Positions 8,987-17,881 of a stretch of 64,000 nt of DNA are shown piece by piece. The stretch's first letter is position 1; every line of letters starts with the position of its first letter. The DNA comes from Leptothoe kymatousa TAU-MAC 1615 (GTDB taxonomy: Bacteria > Cyanobacteriota > Cyanobacteriia > Phormidesmidales > Phormidesmidaceae). The stretch is from NCBI RefSeq assembly GCF_018739865.1, contig NZ_JADOER010000009.1, forward strand, positions 1 through 64,000, read 5' to 3'. A program made the position numbers and the translations under genes. The notes under the pieces are model-generated. The model was not told where the DNA came from and searched no databases. It worked only from the letters and a program-made list of their open reading frames with translations.

Positions 8987-9744
8987 TTAGCAGTATTCAA
9001 CGACTCTATAAGCATAGCTAGCCCACGGGAGGTTATTTATCTCTATGCTCACTCCAAATATAAAACATTTGATTTCCAGAAAAGTTCTTCTAGAAACCAA
9101 ATGTTTTGAAGAAAACAATCTAAGCCCAACAACCATAACAGACTCGTCTCTATCAACAATCTCTTCGGGAGATCGCAAATCTTCCACCATTTCTTGGATA
9201 TGTTGCGGCGATGGTGGCGTCAAACGAGAAACACCAATGTGATGACCAGGTTCAACAGTATACCAATAGTGCCAATCCCTTCAGCGAAGATATTGAAGAA
9301 CTAGGTGGGCATGCCGAAGATTTTCACACCGATAATATAGAACAAGGTGAAAATTAACCCCACAGCATCTTTACGCTATCACCTTCACGATTGGTCCACT
9401 TGTCAAAGATGCCCAGGATAATAGCTGGGAAGAAACTCGCCGCCGCCAGACCCAAGGCAAAGGCCACCAACTGCCCCACAAATCCAGAGGAGTTCAGCCC
9501 AAAGAACCGGCAATTACCAGGGTCAGACCTACCATCACACGCCCCACAAACACCCGTTTCTTTTCAGAAGCATCTGGGTTGATCGGACGACAGCACACAT
9601 CGTAGGCAATGGAACTGGAAATCACCAACAGCAGTCCCGATGAGGTCTAGAGAGCAGCAGCTAAACCACCCGCCGCCACCAAGGCAATAACCCAAGGTGC
9701 TCACTTCGGCACCTCGGGGGTGGAAAGCATAATGATTCTCGGTC
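8987..9744 (-). pseudogene. Broken sodium:solute symporter (C-terminal half)
   Basis: Read on the minus strand in shifting frames, this stretch gives the end of a sodium:solute symporter (SSS family). In order I see: ALVAAGGLAAALST; LLLVISSSIAYDV; NPDASEKKRVFVGRVMVG; a frameshift; VVAFAFGLAAASFFPAIIL; a GIFDK-like loop; LIFTLFYIIGVKIFGMP; a stop; FNIFAEGIGTIGILLN; and LTPPSPQHIQEMVEDLRSPE. Several stops and frameshifts interrupt it, and the N-terminal half is absent. The downstream end is uncertain because the last frame stays open to 8987. The small open frames on both strands here are by-products. Confidence 0.75.
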
Positions 9745-9797
9745 AATCGATTAAAACGGCAAGATCTCCGTAAGTTTACGGAAGTCTTGCCGACGGA

Positions 9798-11252
9798 TTA
9801 CTCGGAATACTGCCAATGCCAGGGTTCTTGCTCTCCGGCTGGGTTCCCCTGGGGGTAGGACAGCGCAAAGCCATAGTTTTTGGCATATCTCTTTAGCCAA
9901 CGATAGCCATCGGTTCTTTCAAAACTAATATCCCCATCAGTACTCTCATCAGCGTTTTTATCTCCAATCGCAACGGCATACCCACTGTGATAGTCACTTT
10001 GTTGCAACCACTGACGAATATCAATATTGTCTGCCGCTCGCTCGCGCAATCGCTGACGCTGCTCGGACAATGTCATAAAGCCAGCCACGGGGAACAACTC
10101 AACCCCCTCATTGCGAGCAGCCGCTACCATACGCCAAAAGGGTTCTACCACCTCCGGCTGAACCTGAATGCTACCGTCATCTAACAGATTGACTAAGGCA
10201 TCAGGATTCGCTTCCCCATAGGTTTTAGGCTGGGGCTTAATGGCATCCCACCGACGACTGAGGGTATACGCTGTCCACTGATAGCCCTTTACCCCAAATC
10301 CCAACATTAGTAAGACCACGGTCACGCTGCCTAACACTTTCAGAATTAGCTTGGGTGGAATCAGCGTAATCGGTTTAGTAACAGGGGCAGAATCAACTGG
10401 CACATTAGCTTTCGCCGCCACGTGGGTAGGTAGCTCGCTATCATGGCCTACCTCCATGGCATTTACCGTTTTAGTCAAGCCAGCCAACGCCTCTGAGGCA
10501 TTAGGGTAGCGCTGTTCGGGCCGCACATCGATCAGCCGTTTAATAAATGTTGCTAGCGCTGGACTAATGCTGTTGTCTGACCAGTGCACTTGCTTCGTCA
10601 GCGGATGAACCGGCAGCTTTTCAGGAACAACATCCGCCAGGGCCGCAATGGCTAATATCCCCACCGAGTAGAGATCGCTGGCATAACAGGGTTTTCCCCG
10701 TGCTTGTTCAGGGGCCATATAGCCAGCTGTCCCAACTTTTACAGTAGTTGTCATGCGTCCTTGGGGATCTAACTGGCTATGGCTCAGCTCCTTAACTACA
10801 CCAAAATCAATCAAAAAAATATCGCCATTGCTATGCTGCCGAATCAAATTTCCAGGCTTAATATCCCGATGAATCACACCATTTTGATGCACAAACGCTA
10901 AAACCTGCAGAACATCCTTCAACAACTTGATGACGTAGCTCTCATCTAACTGTTTTCCTGGTCGAATTTCTTGGCGCAGATCATGCCCCTGGATCAGTTC
11001 TTGGGCAATGTAAAATTTGTTGCCCTGGTCAAAATACGCTAGCAGCTTAGGGATATGCGAATGTCGGCCAATCGTCTTTAAGACCCTTGCCTCTCGGCGA
11101 AACATGTCTAAAATTTTAGGGCTGGTGTGTATCAGCTCCTTAATGACACATTCCACCCGCTGGGGATGATGATGGTCAAGGGCGCGATAGGTAATGCCAT
11201 AACCACCCTTGTCCAAAGTCTTTAGAATTTCAAAGCGATTCGCTAGCTGCAT
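9798..11252 (-). CDS. Ser/Thr protein kinase fused to a VanY-type D,D-carboxypeptidase domain
   Basis: From the ATG at 11252 (MQLANRFEILKTLDKGGYG) the protein has 484 residues; an upstream in-frame start at 11312 is less likely. Residues ~7-270 are a Hanks-type kinase with GKGGYG-like glycine loop, VIHRDIKPGNL, DFGVVKE and GTAGYMAPEQARG. A membrane span (VTVVLLMLGFGV) follows near 320-340. The last ~115 residues match VanY/DD-carboxypeptidases: SGYAVAIGD, TDGYRWL, YGFALSYP and EPWHWQY. The expected topology is a cytoplasmic kinase with a peptidoglycan-facing peptidase or sensor domain. This suggests cell-wall-linked signalling, which is inference. Confidence 0.88.
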   Translation of the reverse strand: MQLANRFEILKTLDKGGYGITYRALDHHHPQRVECVIKELIHTSPKILDMFRREARVLKTIGRHSHIPKLLAYFDQGNKFYIAQELIQGHDLRQEIRPGKQLDESYVIKLLKDVLQVLAFVHQNGVIHRDIKPGNLIRQHSNGDIFLIDFGVVKELSHSQLDPQGRMTTTVKVGTAGYMAPEQARGKPCYASDLYSVGILAIAALADVVPEKLPVHPLTKQVHWSDNSISPALATFIKRLIDVRPEQRYPNASEALAGLTKTVNAMEVGHDSELPTHVAAKANVPVDSAPVTKPITLIPPKLILKVLGSVTVVLLMLGFGVKGYQWTAYTLSRRWDAIKPQPKTYGEANPDALVNLLDDGSIQVQPEVVEPFWRMVAAARNEGVELFPVAGFMTLSEQRQRLRERAADNIDIRQWLQQSDYHSGYAVAIGDKNADESTDGDISFERTDGYRWLKRYAKNYGFALSYPQGNPAGEQEPWHWQYSE

Positions 11253-11483
11253 GGATAGTGTGTCTATTCGCCAATAACTAGGGGCAGTGAAGAATACTGC
11301 AGACGACAACACCCCATTCTCTACTGAATCTTGGCTCCATCAGCGCAACCCATAGCATTCTTTTAAATTCGTCTACTTGTCTCTAAAAGATGGCCAAATT
11401 TTCTGTCGTCCCGTCGCGTTTAGGGGTATCCACGGTTTAAGCTGATATGGCAAGCAATAGCTATTTATCGCTTACGGGTCAGG

Positions 11484-11506
11484 AAAGCCTTTTCTATCAA
11501 GGCTTT
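11484..11506. other. Hairpin upstream of the COP23-like gene
   Basis: AAAGCCTT and AAGGCTTT form a perfect 8-bp stem around 7 bases, 60 bases before the start at 11567. It could be a leader structure. I saw no clear promoter in the 11253-11566 gap. Confidence 0.35.
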
Positions 11507-11566
11507 TAGGAACATAACATGTTCGACATAACCTGACTATTTGGATAGTGTCACAGGTGATTATTT

Positions 11567-12556
11567 ATGGTTGGTCGCTACAGACGGGTATTTCCCCTTA
11601 CATTGGTCGCTACGTTAGCTGCCATGGTTAGCCATGGTGCCACTTACCAGCCCCTATGGGCACAACCTAGCCCCACGATTGTCTGTAGCTATGACCCTAG
11701 TACCGGTGCGGCCAATCCCCTCGGCATGCGCACGTTTATCACCATGACCGAAACTGGCGGCACAACGGAAGTCAGCTACGAGCAGCTAGGATCCTTTGTG
11801 CCAGGTCCGGTGGAAGCCGTACTAACCAACAAACGCGCCTTGATTTTTCCCAATACGTCGATTGATGAGGCCCGTCAGCTCCTTCTAAACACAGACCAGT
11901 ACTATCAGGAGCTGGTTGGCTTCAATGATCCAGAGGGGTTTGGTCCCGTGAACAATACTTTGGTTTGTCGAGCTTCCGCGGTAGCGGCCCCGCCAGTGCC
12001 GCCGCGTTCTACAGCCGCTGCCGAACTGCCAGATCTCGGGGGCAATACGACTCGAGAAGAGCTACCCAATTTAGGTGGCCCTATTGTAGGTGGCCCCATA
12101 CCCACTGGCAGCCCCACCAGCCAGGCGGATGCGGCCCCAACAACTTTTTACAGCACCATTGCAGGCTTAGCAGATGGCAACTATCGCTATGTCTCGGGTC
12201 CTGCGGATGAGCGAGCGTATTCGGACCAAGAGTTACTCAACCGTGGTGGTGTTCTCTTCGTTTTTAGTAAGCAAGGAAACGCCGTCATTGGTAACTATAG
12301 CTATATCGATGGAGATTCGATCTGCGTCACCGGGCGTGTGAGTGGCAATACGATCACTGGGCAAGCTTACCCAGCCGATGGCATGGTCAACGACCTGGAA
12401 ACCGATGTTGCGTTTTGGGGGCCGGCCACATTCTTACAGGTGCGTCGTCCCCAAGGGGATGATGGCCAACGTTACTACGGCAGCGCCACCCTAGAACTGA
12501 ACGATTTTTCTAGAATTAATGCCGGTGGTTCTCTGCCCCCCAGCACGTGCCAGTGA
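11567..12556 (+). CDS. Exported COP23-like protein
   Basis: This 329-residue protein has an N-terminal signal peptide (basic YRRVF, hydrophobic LTLVATLAAMV, cleavage near LWAQ). The next ~110 residues (IVCSYDPSTG, TFITMTETGG, NTLVCRAS) look like the cyanobacterial COP23 domain. A low-complexity Pro/Gly linker follows. The C-terminal region (LADGNYRYVSG, GNYSYIDGDSICVTGRVSG) resembles another cyanobacterial exported domain. The role is unknown. It is probably periplasmic or circadian-output related by family, which is inference. Confidence 0.6.
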   Translation: MVGRYRRVFPLTLVATLAAMVSHGATYQPLWAQPSPTIVCSYDPSTGAANPLGMRTFITMTETGGTTEVSYEQLGSFVPGPVEAVLTNKRALIFPNTSIDEARQLLLNTDQYYQELVGFNDPEGFGPVNNTLVCRASAVAAPPVPPRSTAAAELPDLGGNTTREELPNLGGPIVGGPIPTGSPTSQADAAPTTFYSTIAGLADGNYRYVSGPADERAYSDQELLNRGGVLFVFSKQGNAVIGNYSYIDGDSICVTGRVSGNTITGQAYPADGMVNDLETDVAFWGPATFLQVRRPQGDDGQRYYGSATLELNDFSRINAGGSLPPSTCQ

Positions 12557-12568
12557 TACTCATGCACT

Positions 12569-13420
12569 TTAGCCAAACGGCCAAGACTTGTTTGGTTTAG
12601 TCTCCACCAACAGCTGATCTAAGTTTGTTTGCATGTGGGTGACTACTTGGTCATAGCATTGTTGAACATAGTGGCTATCCTGGGCGGCGCTCCGACCGGA
12701 GCGCTCAAAGATGATGGGCGCACACACTCGAGTATGAATGGGGCAAGGCCACGGCAGATGGGGAATAGGTCCGATCGCCAAACCCCAGGGCAAGCCTAGA
12801 TATATGGGAAATACTTCTGGATCAATCCCCCATATCCATGGGAGCAGACCTTGCTGGTTTAGCCATTGGGCCTGTTCGTAGCAGTTTTCTAGGACGATAA
12901 ATGTGTCATGGGCACCCAGGGAAACAACGGGGACAATGGGTACGTTTTCGCGCAGCGCTAGCTTAATAAATCCGGTCCGGCCCTGGAGCTGAATTTGGTG
13001 GCGCTGGCGGTGGGGTCGGAAAACATCTTGGGCACCACCGGGAAATACGAGCACATCGGCACCGCGCTGGAGGGCTGCGATCGCAAACTTAGGTTTGGCT
13101 GGCACTGCCCCACACTGCCCCGCCAAACGAGCCAACTGCGGATTCACCTGCCAAATTTTGGCATGCATCAACCCATACATGGGTCGGTCATACCCAAATC
13201 GCCGAAACCAATCCACCATGAGCATGACCAGATCCGGCGCGGCCAAACCGCCATTGTGAGACGCCACAAACAGCGCCTGATCAGGCACCCGGTGCCAACC
13301 ATCGGTTCGCGCCCGAAAATAATGCTCATAAAACCATTCCCACTTAGGCATTAGCGACGCAATCACCGTTGGATCACGCTGGGCCAAAGCTACCTCAACG
13401 CTGTGGGTGCTAGCGGGCAT
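12569..13420 (-). CDS. Glycerol acyltransferase-like (PlsC/DGAT-type) protein
   Basis: The 283-residue protein has an acyltransferase core: LFVASHNGGLAAPDLVML (the H(x)nD catalytic block), a middle YGLMHAKIWQVN, then VLVFPGGAQDVFRP and RTGFIKLALRENVPIVPVVSLGAHDT. This is the layout of glycerol/lysophospholipid acyltransferases that act on lipid droplets or membrane lipids. The spacing HNGGLAAPD differs from the standard HxxxxD. The substrate is not deducible. Confidence 0.82.
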   Translation of the reverse strand: MPASTHSVEVALAQRDPTVIASLMPKWEWFYEHYFRARTDGWHRVPDQALFVASHNGGLAAPDLVMLMVDWFRRFGYDRPMYGLMHAKIWQVNPQLARLAGQCGAVPAKPKFAIAALQRGADVLVFPGGAQDVFRPHRQRHQIQLQGRTGFIKLALRENVPIVPVVSLGAHDTFIVLENCYEQAQWLNQQGLLPWIWGIDPEVFPIYLGLPWGLAIGPIPHLPWPCPIHTRVCAPIIFERSGRSAAQDSHYVQQCYDQVVTHMQTNLDQLLVETKPNKSWPFG

Positions 13421-13533
13421 AAATTCCTTTCACCGTTACTAACTACGCGAGGCCCCAAAGTGCCCCATCCCAAGAGACAGGATACAAGGCCCAGGACTAT
13501 CCTCCCGCAAGGGTGCCCCCACAAAACATGGCC

Positions 13534-13582
13534 CCTATAAAATCGAGTGGCTTTGCTTGGCAAAGCCACTCGATTTTATAGG
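13534..13582. repeat. Very strong 23-bp perfect hairpin
   Basis: A perfect 23-bp inverted repeat (arms 13534-13556 and 13560-13582) surrounds the loop TTG. It lies between the acyltransferase start and the glutaredoxin start. There is no T run. It is the only structure I could recognise in the 533-base gap at 13421-13953. Confidence 0.8.
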
Positions 13583-13953
13583 CCGAACTGTACGGATCAA
13601 CACATCCGCCAGAAAACGTCCTGACCCCCTGCAATTCTTGTGAATATTGAAATGCTTTATAGCGCTGCAAATAGCTACAGATACAAAAAGGGCCCCCACC
13701 GAAGTAGGAGCCGCAGTAAGCGTTATTCCTTAATGATCTAATTGTGCCAATAAAGTTCGCTCTAAGTTGTGACGATGATCATGCCTTAGACGTGTTTAAG
13801 TTCATATCCCTGGACGAATATTTTCTGTACCGATCTGGTGCGAAGTGCGATCTGGTAGCCCAGGTAGACTAAATTTCTCTATGAAAAGAACTACCATATA
13901 AAGGTCGGCCCTGTGAAGCCGGCACTGCCCCCCTAAGCGCTACTGCCAATCCC

Positions 13954-14265
13954 ATGGAATTTCTTAACCGTTTGCTAGGCCGTGATCCTGACGCTGTTAA
14001 GGCAAATATAGAAATCTACACGTGGCAAACTTGCCCTTACTGCATCCGGGCCAAATTGCTGCTGTGGTGGAAAGGGGCTAGCTTTACCGAATACAAAATA
14101 GATGGGGACGAAGCCGCCCGCGCCACCATGGCAGAACGGTCTAGCCAGCGACGCAGCGTGCCCCAGATTTTTATCAACGATAGCCATGTGGGCGGATGTG
14201 ACGATCTCTATGCCCTCGATAGCAAAGGCCAGCTCGACCCATTGTTAACCCAAGTAGCATCGTAG
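13954..14265 (+). CDS. grxC: Glutaredoxin 3 (dithiol)
   Basis: This 103-residue protein carries the dithiol active site CPYC at 27-30 (TWQTCPYCIRAK). The glutathione-binding TVPQIF-like element appears as RRSVPQIFINDSHVGGCDDL. It reduces disulfides with glutathione in the cytosol. The ATG follows the long hairpin gap, and DUF72 begins 50 bases downstream, so the two may share a transcript. Confidence 0.92.
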   Translation: MEFLNRLLGRDPDAVKANIEIYTWQTCPYCIRAKLLLWWKGASFTEYKIDGDEAARATMAERSSQRRSVPQIFINDSHVGGCDDLYALDSKGQLDPLLTQVAS

Positions 14266-14315
14266 GGTGGCCCATACCCACCATGGGAATTTAACGTTTG
14301 GGAATCAACAGGTTG

Positions 14316-15179
14316 ATGGATTTTCGCATTGGCTGCGCCGTATGGGCCTACAAAGAATGGCTAGGTGATTTTTATCCCAAAGGCAGTCGCGCCACAGATT
14401 TTCTAAGGCTCTACGGTGAACGCATGACCTGCGTCGAGGGCAACACCACCTTTTACTCCATTCCCTCACCAGAAATCGTGCAGCGCTGGGCCGAAAATAC
14501 CCCCGACACCTTTCGGTTTTGCCCCAAGCTACCGCGAACCATTACCCATGCCGGGGCACTGATGCCGCAATGGCGCAGTGCATTGGACTTTATTGAATTA
14601 ATGCAGGGCCTCGGGCCAAAACTGGGGCCAATTTTTGCCCAACTGCCACCCAAATATAGCCCAGCCGCATTTCTAGATTTGCAGCAGTTTGTCACTCGCT
14701 GGCCCCATGGAACAACGCCCTTAGCGGTGGAAGTGCGCCACCTAGATTGGTTTAAGCCACCCCAAGCAGAACGACTGGATGCTTTGTTGACCCAGTTTGG
14801 GGTGGGGCGCGTGTTGCTGGATACGCGGCCGATTTATACCTGGAGCAATCCAGCAGACGACCCACAGCTACGCTCAGAGCGCAAAAAGCCTCGGGTGCCC
14901 CTATTGCCCACAGCAACGGCCCCCTTTGTGCTCGTGCGCTACATTAGCCATCCCGACTTGGACCGCAATCGTGATTTCTTAGCCGAGTGGGTAGACCATG
15001 TGGGCCAATGGCTGGCGCAAGGTCTCGCTGTTTACTTTTTTGTCCACTGTCCCCAGGAGGCAAAGTCTCCTGCCATTGCTCGCTATTTTCAAGAACAGCT
15101 AGAAAAAACAGGCATTGCTGTACCTCCACTGCCCTGGGCGTCAATTGAAGCCCCACCGCAACAACTGGGTCTATTCTGA
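14316..15179 (+). CDS. DUF72 domain-containing protein (YecE family)
   Basis: From the ATG at 14316 (MDFRIGCAVWAYKEW) it has 287 residues; a TTG at 14298 is also open. Family features are GCAVWAYKEWLGDFYP, the CVEGNTTFYSIPS segment, FCPKLPRTITH, LGPIFAQLPPKYS and the C-terminal FFVHCPQEAKSPAIAR. DUF72 folds as a TIM barrel; no reaction is established. Confidence 0.88.
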   Translation: MDFRIGCAVWAYKEWLGDFYPKGSRATDFLRLYGERMTCVEGNTTFYSIPSPEIVQRWAENTPDTFRFCPKLPRTITHAGALMPQWRSALDFIELMQGLGPKLGPIFAQLPPKYSPAAFLDLQQFVTRWPHGTTPLAVEVRHLDWFKPPQAERLDALLTQFGVGRVLLDTRPIYTWSNPADDPQLRSERKKPRVPLLPTATAPFVLVRYISHPDLDRNRDFLAEWVDHVGQWLAQGLAVYFFVHCPQEAKSPAIARYFQEQLEKTGIAVPPLPWASIEAPPQQLGLF

Positions 15180-15385
15180 CCCGCCATAGAAGATTTTGAC
15201 CAACAGCCTCCCGCAAAAAAACTTTATGGGTCTGCACCATGACAACCCAAGAAGAGAACGATGGCTTTGACTACTTCAAACTATGCTGGCTTCTACACTC
15301 GCTCCTGCCATCGAGCTAGAACTTGACGGGCACTCGGCTAATTGAGCTAGCCTGGACCGTGTTTTTTTAGAACCCTTTTTTCATT

Positions 15386-15435
15386 CCAATAAAATAGGGG
15401 AGCGCTAACTCCCCCGAGGTTCCTTGAAACGAAAC
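15386..15435. repeat. Putative attL: left copy of the 50-base direct repeat
   Basis: This 50-base block begins CCAATAAAATAGGGG and ends CCTTGAAACGAAAC. It recurs at 46960-47009 with one difference (G to A at 15431). It contains GGGGAG-CGCTAA-CTCCCC, a 6-bp hairpin. The flanking gap 15180-15385 has a weak hairpin (15336-15352) followed by T7. I saw no tRNA gene overlapping the repeat, so the natural attachment target is unclear. Confidence 0.85.
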
Positions 15436-15499
15436 GAAGCAAATCGCCAAATCCCTTCAATTTCAATGGCTCCAGCAAGTCTACTGAATGGTTGGCTTA

Positions 15500-15976
15500 G
15501 CTTTGGCTTAAATTCAGCCCGTTTAGAAAAGTGAAAAAGTAGTCAATAACTCAACAATCAATCAAATAATGCTAACTATCCATTGATATATAAGGGTTTT
15601 AAGGTGTTGACTAACTACTCAACAATTGGTCAACAGTCAGTCAACATGCTCAACATCCATTCATAGGAAGGGAAAGGTTTTATCGGTCCCATCAAACCGA
15701 ATCATCCACCCACCCACATTCCCCACAATCTCAATGGACCCGCGCTGGTTTTGCCTGACGGATTAGCATCTCACAGTTGGGGCACCGGCCAGTAAACAGC
15801 GAATGCCAATCGAGCAATGCAAGCTGCTGTTCAGGGGTGAGTTTGACTGCTTTGGGGTGATACGGACTACCAGGACATTCCTTCGTCGTTGTAGGTTGGG
15901 GTGTCGTTGAGCTTCATGGAGTTAGGTGTAATGCAAGCCCTTGCCATACACAAAAATCAACTGCATCAACCTTATG
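15500..15976. promoter_or_regulatory. Left arm-type repeats and a decayed zinc-finger frame
   Basis: Between 15535 and 15660 there are many short copies of TCAAC/GTTGA, including GTTGACTAACTACTCAAC and GGTCAACAGTCAGTCAACA. They match the family near the integrase (46573-46845) and are probably integrase or excisionase arm sites. At 15731-15913 on the minus strand a 61-codon open frame without any start codon encodes KECPGSPYHPKAV and GRCPNCEMLIRQ, a likely remnant of a zinc-ribbon protein. Confidence 0.5.
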
Positions 15977-16546
15977 TTATGAGTTAGATACCGTAAGGCA
16001 ACGACGCCAAATAGTATTACTAGAATCCACTACGATTACCTCAAAAGTAAATACTGAATAAACTTCTTGAACTTCAATTACAGCATGCTCAAAAGCGGTT
16101 TCTCCAACATCAACCAGCTTTTCGCCGTGCTCATGGCTAGATGGAATAACACAATCAGAATATTCAATTCGATTGCCCAATGGATGGGGCCTTAAATAGA
16201 TAAATATTTGATAATTCCAAAGTGTTACATTGCCTCTGTTGGTAATTGATATTTCTATCCAATGAGATTTGGATCTCTTTTGGAGTAGAACACCCGATTG
16301 AATTTCTAAATCAACTTTTGGGCTTAATATGCGGCCCTTAAAGAAACGTATGTAAGCTAAAGTTCCACCTATAAAAATACCAAGTATCCCTAAAATACTT
16401 GATATGGCATCAATAAGGTCCTTATTGGCAGATATTTTTTGAAAGGATATGATGCCAGCTTTGAAAGGGGAATATAATAATAACAGCAGTGCAAAAAGAA
16501 ATAAGGCTTGTATCGTAAAACTGCTTGCGCGCCATAAGGGCTTCAT
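15977..16546 (-). CDS. Hypothetical membrane protein, two N-terminal spans
   Basis: I do not recognise this 189-residue protein. Two hydrophobic segments lie near residues 10-30 (ALFLFALLLLLYSP) and 48-68 (ISSILGILGIFIGGTLAYI). A ~120-residue soluble region follows, with a beta-rich pattern (VDLEIQSGVLL, HWIEISITNRGNVTLW, VYSVFTFEVIVVDSS). That pattern resembles an immunoglobulin-like or CARDB-type fold. It starts three bases after the stop of the small membrane gene at 16550-16696. Confidence 0.6.
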   Translation of the reverse strand: MKPLWRASSFTIQALFLFALLLLLYSPFKAGIISFQKISANKDLIDAISSILGILGIFIGGTLAYIRFFKGRILSPKVDLEIQSGVLLQKRSKSHWIEISITNRGNVTLWNYQIFIYLRPHPLGNRIEYSDCVIPSSHEHGEKLVDVGETAFEHAVIEVQEVYSVFTFEVIVVDSSNTIWRRCLTVSNS

Positions 16547-16549
16547 GAC

Positions 16550-16696
16550 TTAAAAGAAGACATACCAAATTATTAGGCTTAAAATTAGAATAATTAGCAA
16601 GATGCCTATTAAAGGGGGCCCAGGAGGTCTGGTCTTTCTCATCATGGAACGAGGCACAGGCCGCATAGAAGGACGAGAATTACTAGGTCTACTCAT
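16550..16696 (-). CDS. Small single-span membrane protein
   Basis: A 48-residue frame starts at the ATG at 16696 and stops three bases before the next gene. The N-terminal half is Arg/Pro/Ser-rich (MSRPSNSRPSMRPVPR). The C-terminal half is one hydrophobic span (LIGILLIILILSLIIWYV). The tight coupling with 15977-16546 suggests a two-gene membrane unit. Function unknown. Confidence 0.5.
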   Translation of the reverse strand: MSRPSNSRPSMRPVPRSMMRKTRPPGPPLIGILLIILILSLIIWYVFF

Positions 16697-16877
16697 AATT
16701 CTGGTAAAAATATTTGATTGATACTGATGGTATACATATCTACTCTAAATTTTACGGATTTAGTCGTATTCTCTTAACCTCAGACTTTAACAAAGCGAAT
16801 TATGGGGACCCTGTAGCCAGCCACAGGAACACGCATGACCGTCCCCAAAGCATTAACCAAGCCGAATCCAAGAAATC

Positions 16878-17006
16878 GTGTCCGACGCTGCTGCGAGTGC
16901 GGCGAAGGCAAAGAACAGGGAAAACCTGATTGGGTTAGGGGGACTGGCTCTAGTGCTGCTGGTGGCTGTGGTGGTTATGCGGGTGAGGGGGAAGCAGGTT
17001 GGTTAG
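16878..17006 (+). CDS. Possible small single-span membrane protein
   Basis: From a GTG at 16878 the frame reads VSDAAASAAKAKNRENLIG, then a strong span (GLALVLLVAVVVMRVRG) and a stop, 42 residues in all. The coding-like hydrophobic segment is the main evidence; the start is uncertain and there is no clear ribosome site. Two competing frames overlap it. I saw nothing else convincing in 16697-17072. Confidence 0.3.
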   Translation: MSDAAASAAKAKNRENLIGLGGLALVLLVAVVVMRVRGKQVG

Positions 17007-17072
17007 CTGTGATTACCTGGCCTTGGACGGCTGCTGAGCGGGTGCGGCATGGAGTGTATGGGCGGCAGGGGG

Positions 17073-17429
17073 TTAGCCTTGGCTGTCGTTAGACTTCTCA
17101 GTAGTTTTTTCCTGAACATTACACCGGCTTACTAGCTCTTTAATCACTTCAGAATTAATTCTTTTTAGCCCACCAAGCGCGTGCATATCATCTTGACTCA
17201 TTACGAGTGCAAGGGCAGTTAAGGTTCCTTCTACAGGTTGAAAACTTTCAAGGTCTTTCTGTGCTTGAGCCTCAATTTTTTTTAGTCGTTTGATTTCTGT
17301 GCATAACTCCAAGTCTGATGCTTTTGAATATGCGATTATTTTTTTTACCGTGGTGAGTGACTCTGGCGAATGTTCTCCAAGGTCAACGTCTTTGAAAAAA
17401 TCCCTTGCCTTAAATTTATTAGTAGACAT
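17073..17429 (-). CDS. Hypothetical helical protein
   Basis: I do not recognise this 118-residue, Lys/Glu-rich and mostly helical protein. It contains LELCTEIKRLKKIEAQAQKD (coiled-coil-like) and a short polar tail. It is the last of a minus-strand run (zinc ribbon, coiled coil, this gene), separated from the coiled-coil gene by about 57 bases. Confidence 0.5.
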   Translation of the reverse strand: MSTNKFKARDFFKDVDLGEHSPESLTTVKKIIAYSKASDLELCTEIKRLKKIEAQAQKDLESFQPVEGTLTALALVMSQDDMHALGGLKRINSEVIKELVSRCNVQEKTTEKSNDSQG

Positions 17430-17486
17430 ATTTCACTAGGGCTAAATAATCCGCCTAGTATAGCAATCACAAATTATGGAGGCCTT

Positions 17487-17879
17487 TTACTCACTAGCAG
17501 CTTGCATCAGAACCTGTGCAACCACCTCAAGCTTTACTTCAACCCCCATTTCCTTGAGGCGAACTAGGCTATCAACTACTTCTTTGAGCCTTTGGGTTCT
17601 CAGCTCATACATAGACTCTTGGTGCTCGGCGATAGCTTTATCCCGCTCATCTATTAGCTTCTGCCGTTCCAGCTGCAGGGAGCCTAGCTGAGCAAGCGCC
17701 TTAGCCTTGATCTCAGCTGCTTTGGCCGACTCTTGCTCACCCCTGCCCTGAACATAGTTTGTAGCACCGGAAAGCCCACATTCAAAAAGCTCTTCAATGG
17801 ACTCCCTGAGCTTTTCTAATAGGTCTGGAGGGCTGCCAGGCAACTGGCGCATTCTGATGCGATAACGCTCTTCGTTCAT
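17487..17879 (-). CDS. Hypothetical coiled-coil protein
   Basis: This 130-residue protein has a long charged helix from about residue 45 to 115 (AKAAEIKAKALAQLGSLQLE, then ERQKLIDERDKAIAEHQES) with heptad-like spacing. I do not recognise the family. It begins two bases after the stop of the zinc-ribbon gene (17882), so they are probably cotranscribed and possibly translationally coupled. Confidence 0.55.
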   Translation of the reverse strand: MNEERYRIRMRQLPGSPPDLLEKLRESIEELFECGLSGATNYVQGRGEQESAKAAEIKAKALAQLGSLQLERQKLIDERDKAIAEHQESMYELRTQRLKEVVDSLVRLKEMGVEVKLEVVAQVLMQAASE

Positions 17880-17881
17880 GG

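Noticed and set aside
9045..9242. Plus-strand 65-codon ORF with an upstream GGAGG, resembling a small peptide precursor with a GG-like end
   Set aside because: It is antisense to the end of the decayed symporter (LTPPSPQHIQEMVEDLRSPE on the minus strand), which explains the open frame.
15386..15435. Possible tRNA or tmRNA 3' end at the attachment repeat
   Set aside because: I could not fold a cloverleaf or find a GGTTCRANYCC arm in or beside the repeat; the short GGGGAG/CTCCCC hairpin alone is not a tRNA.
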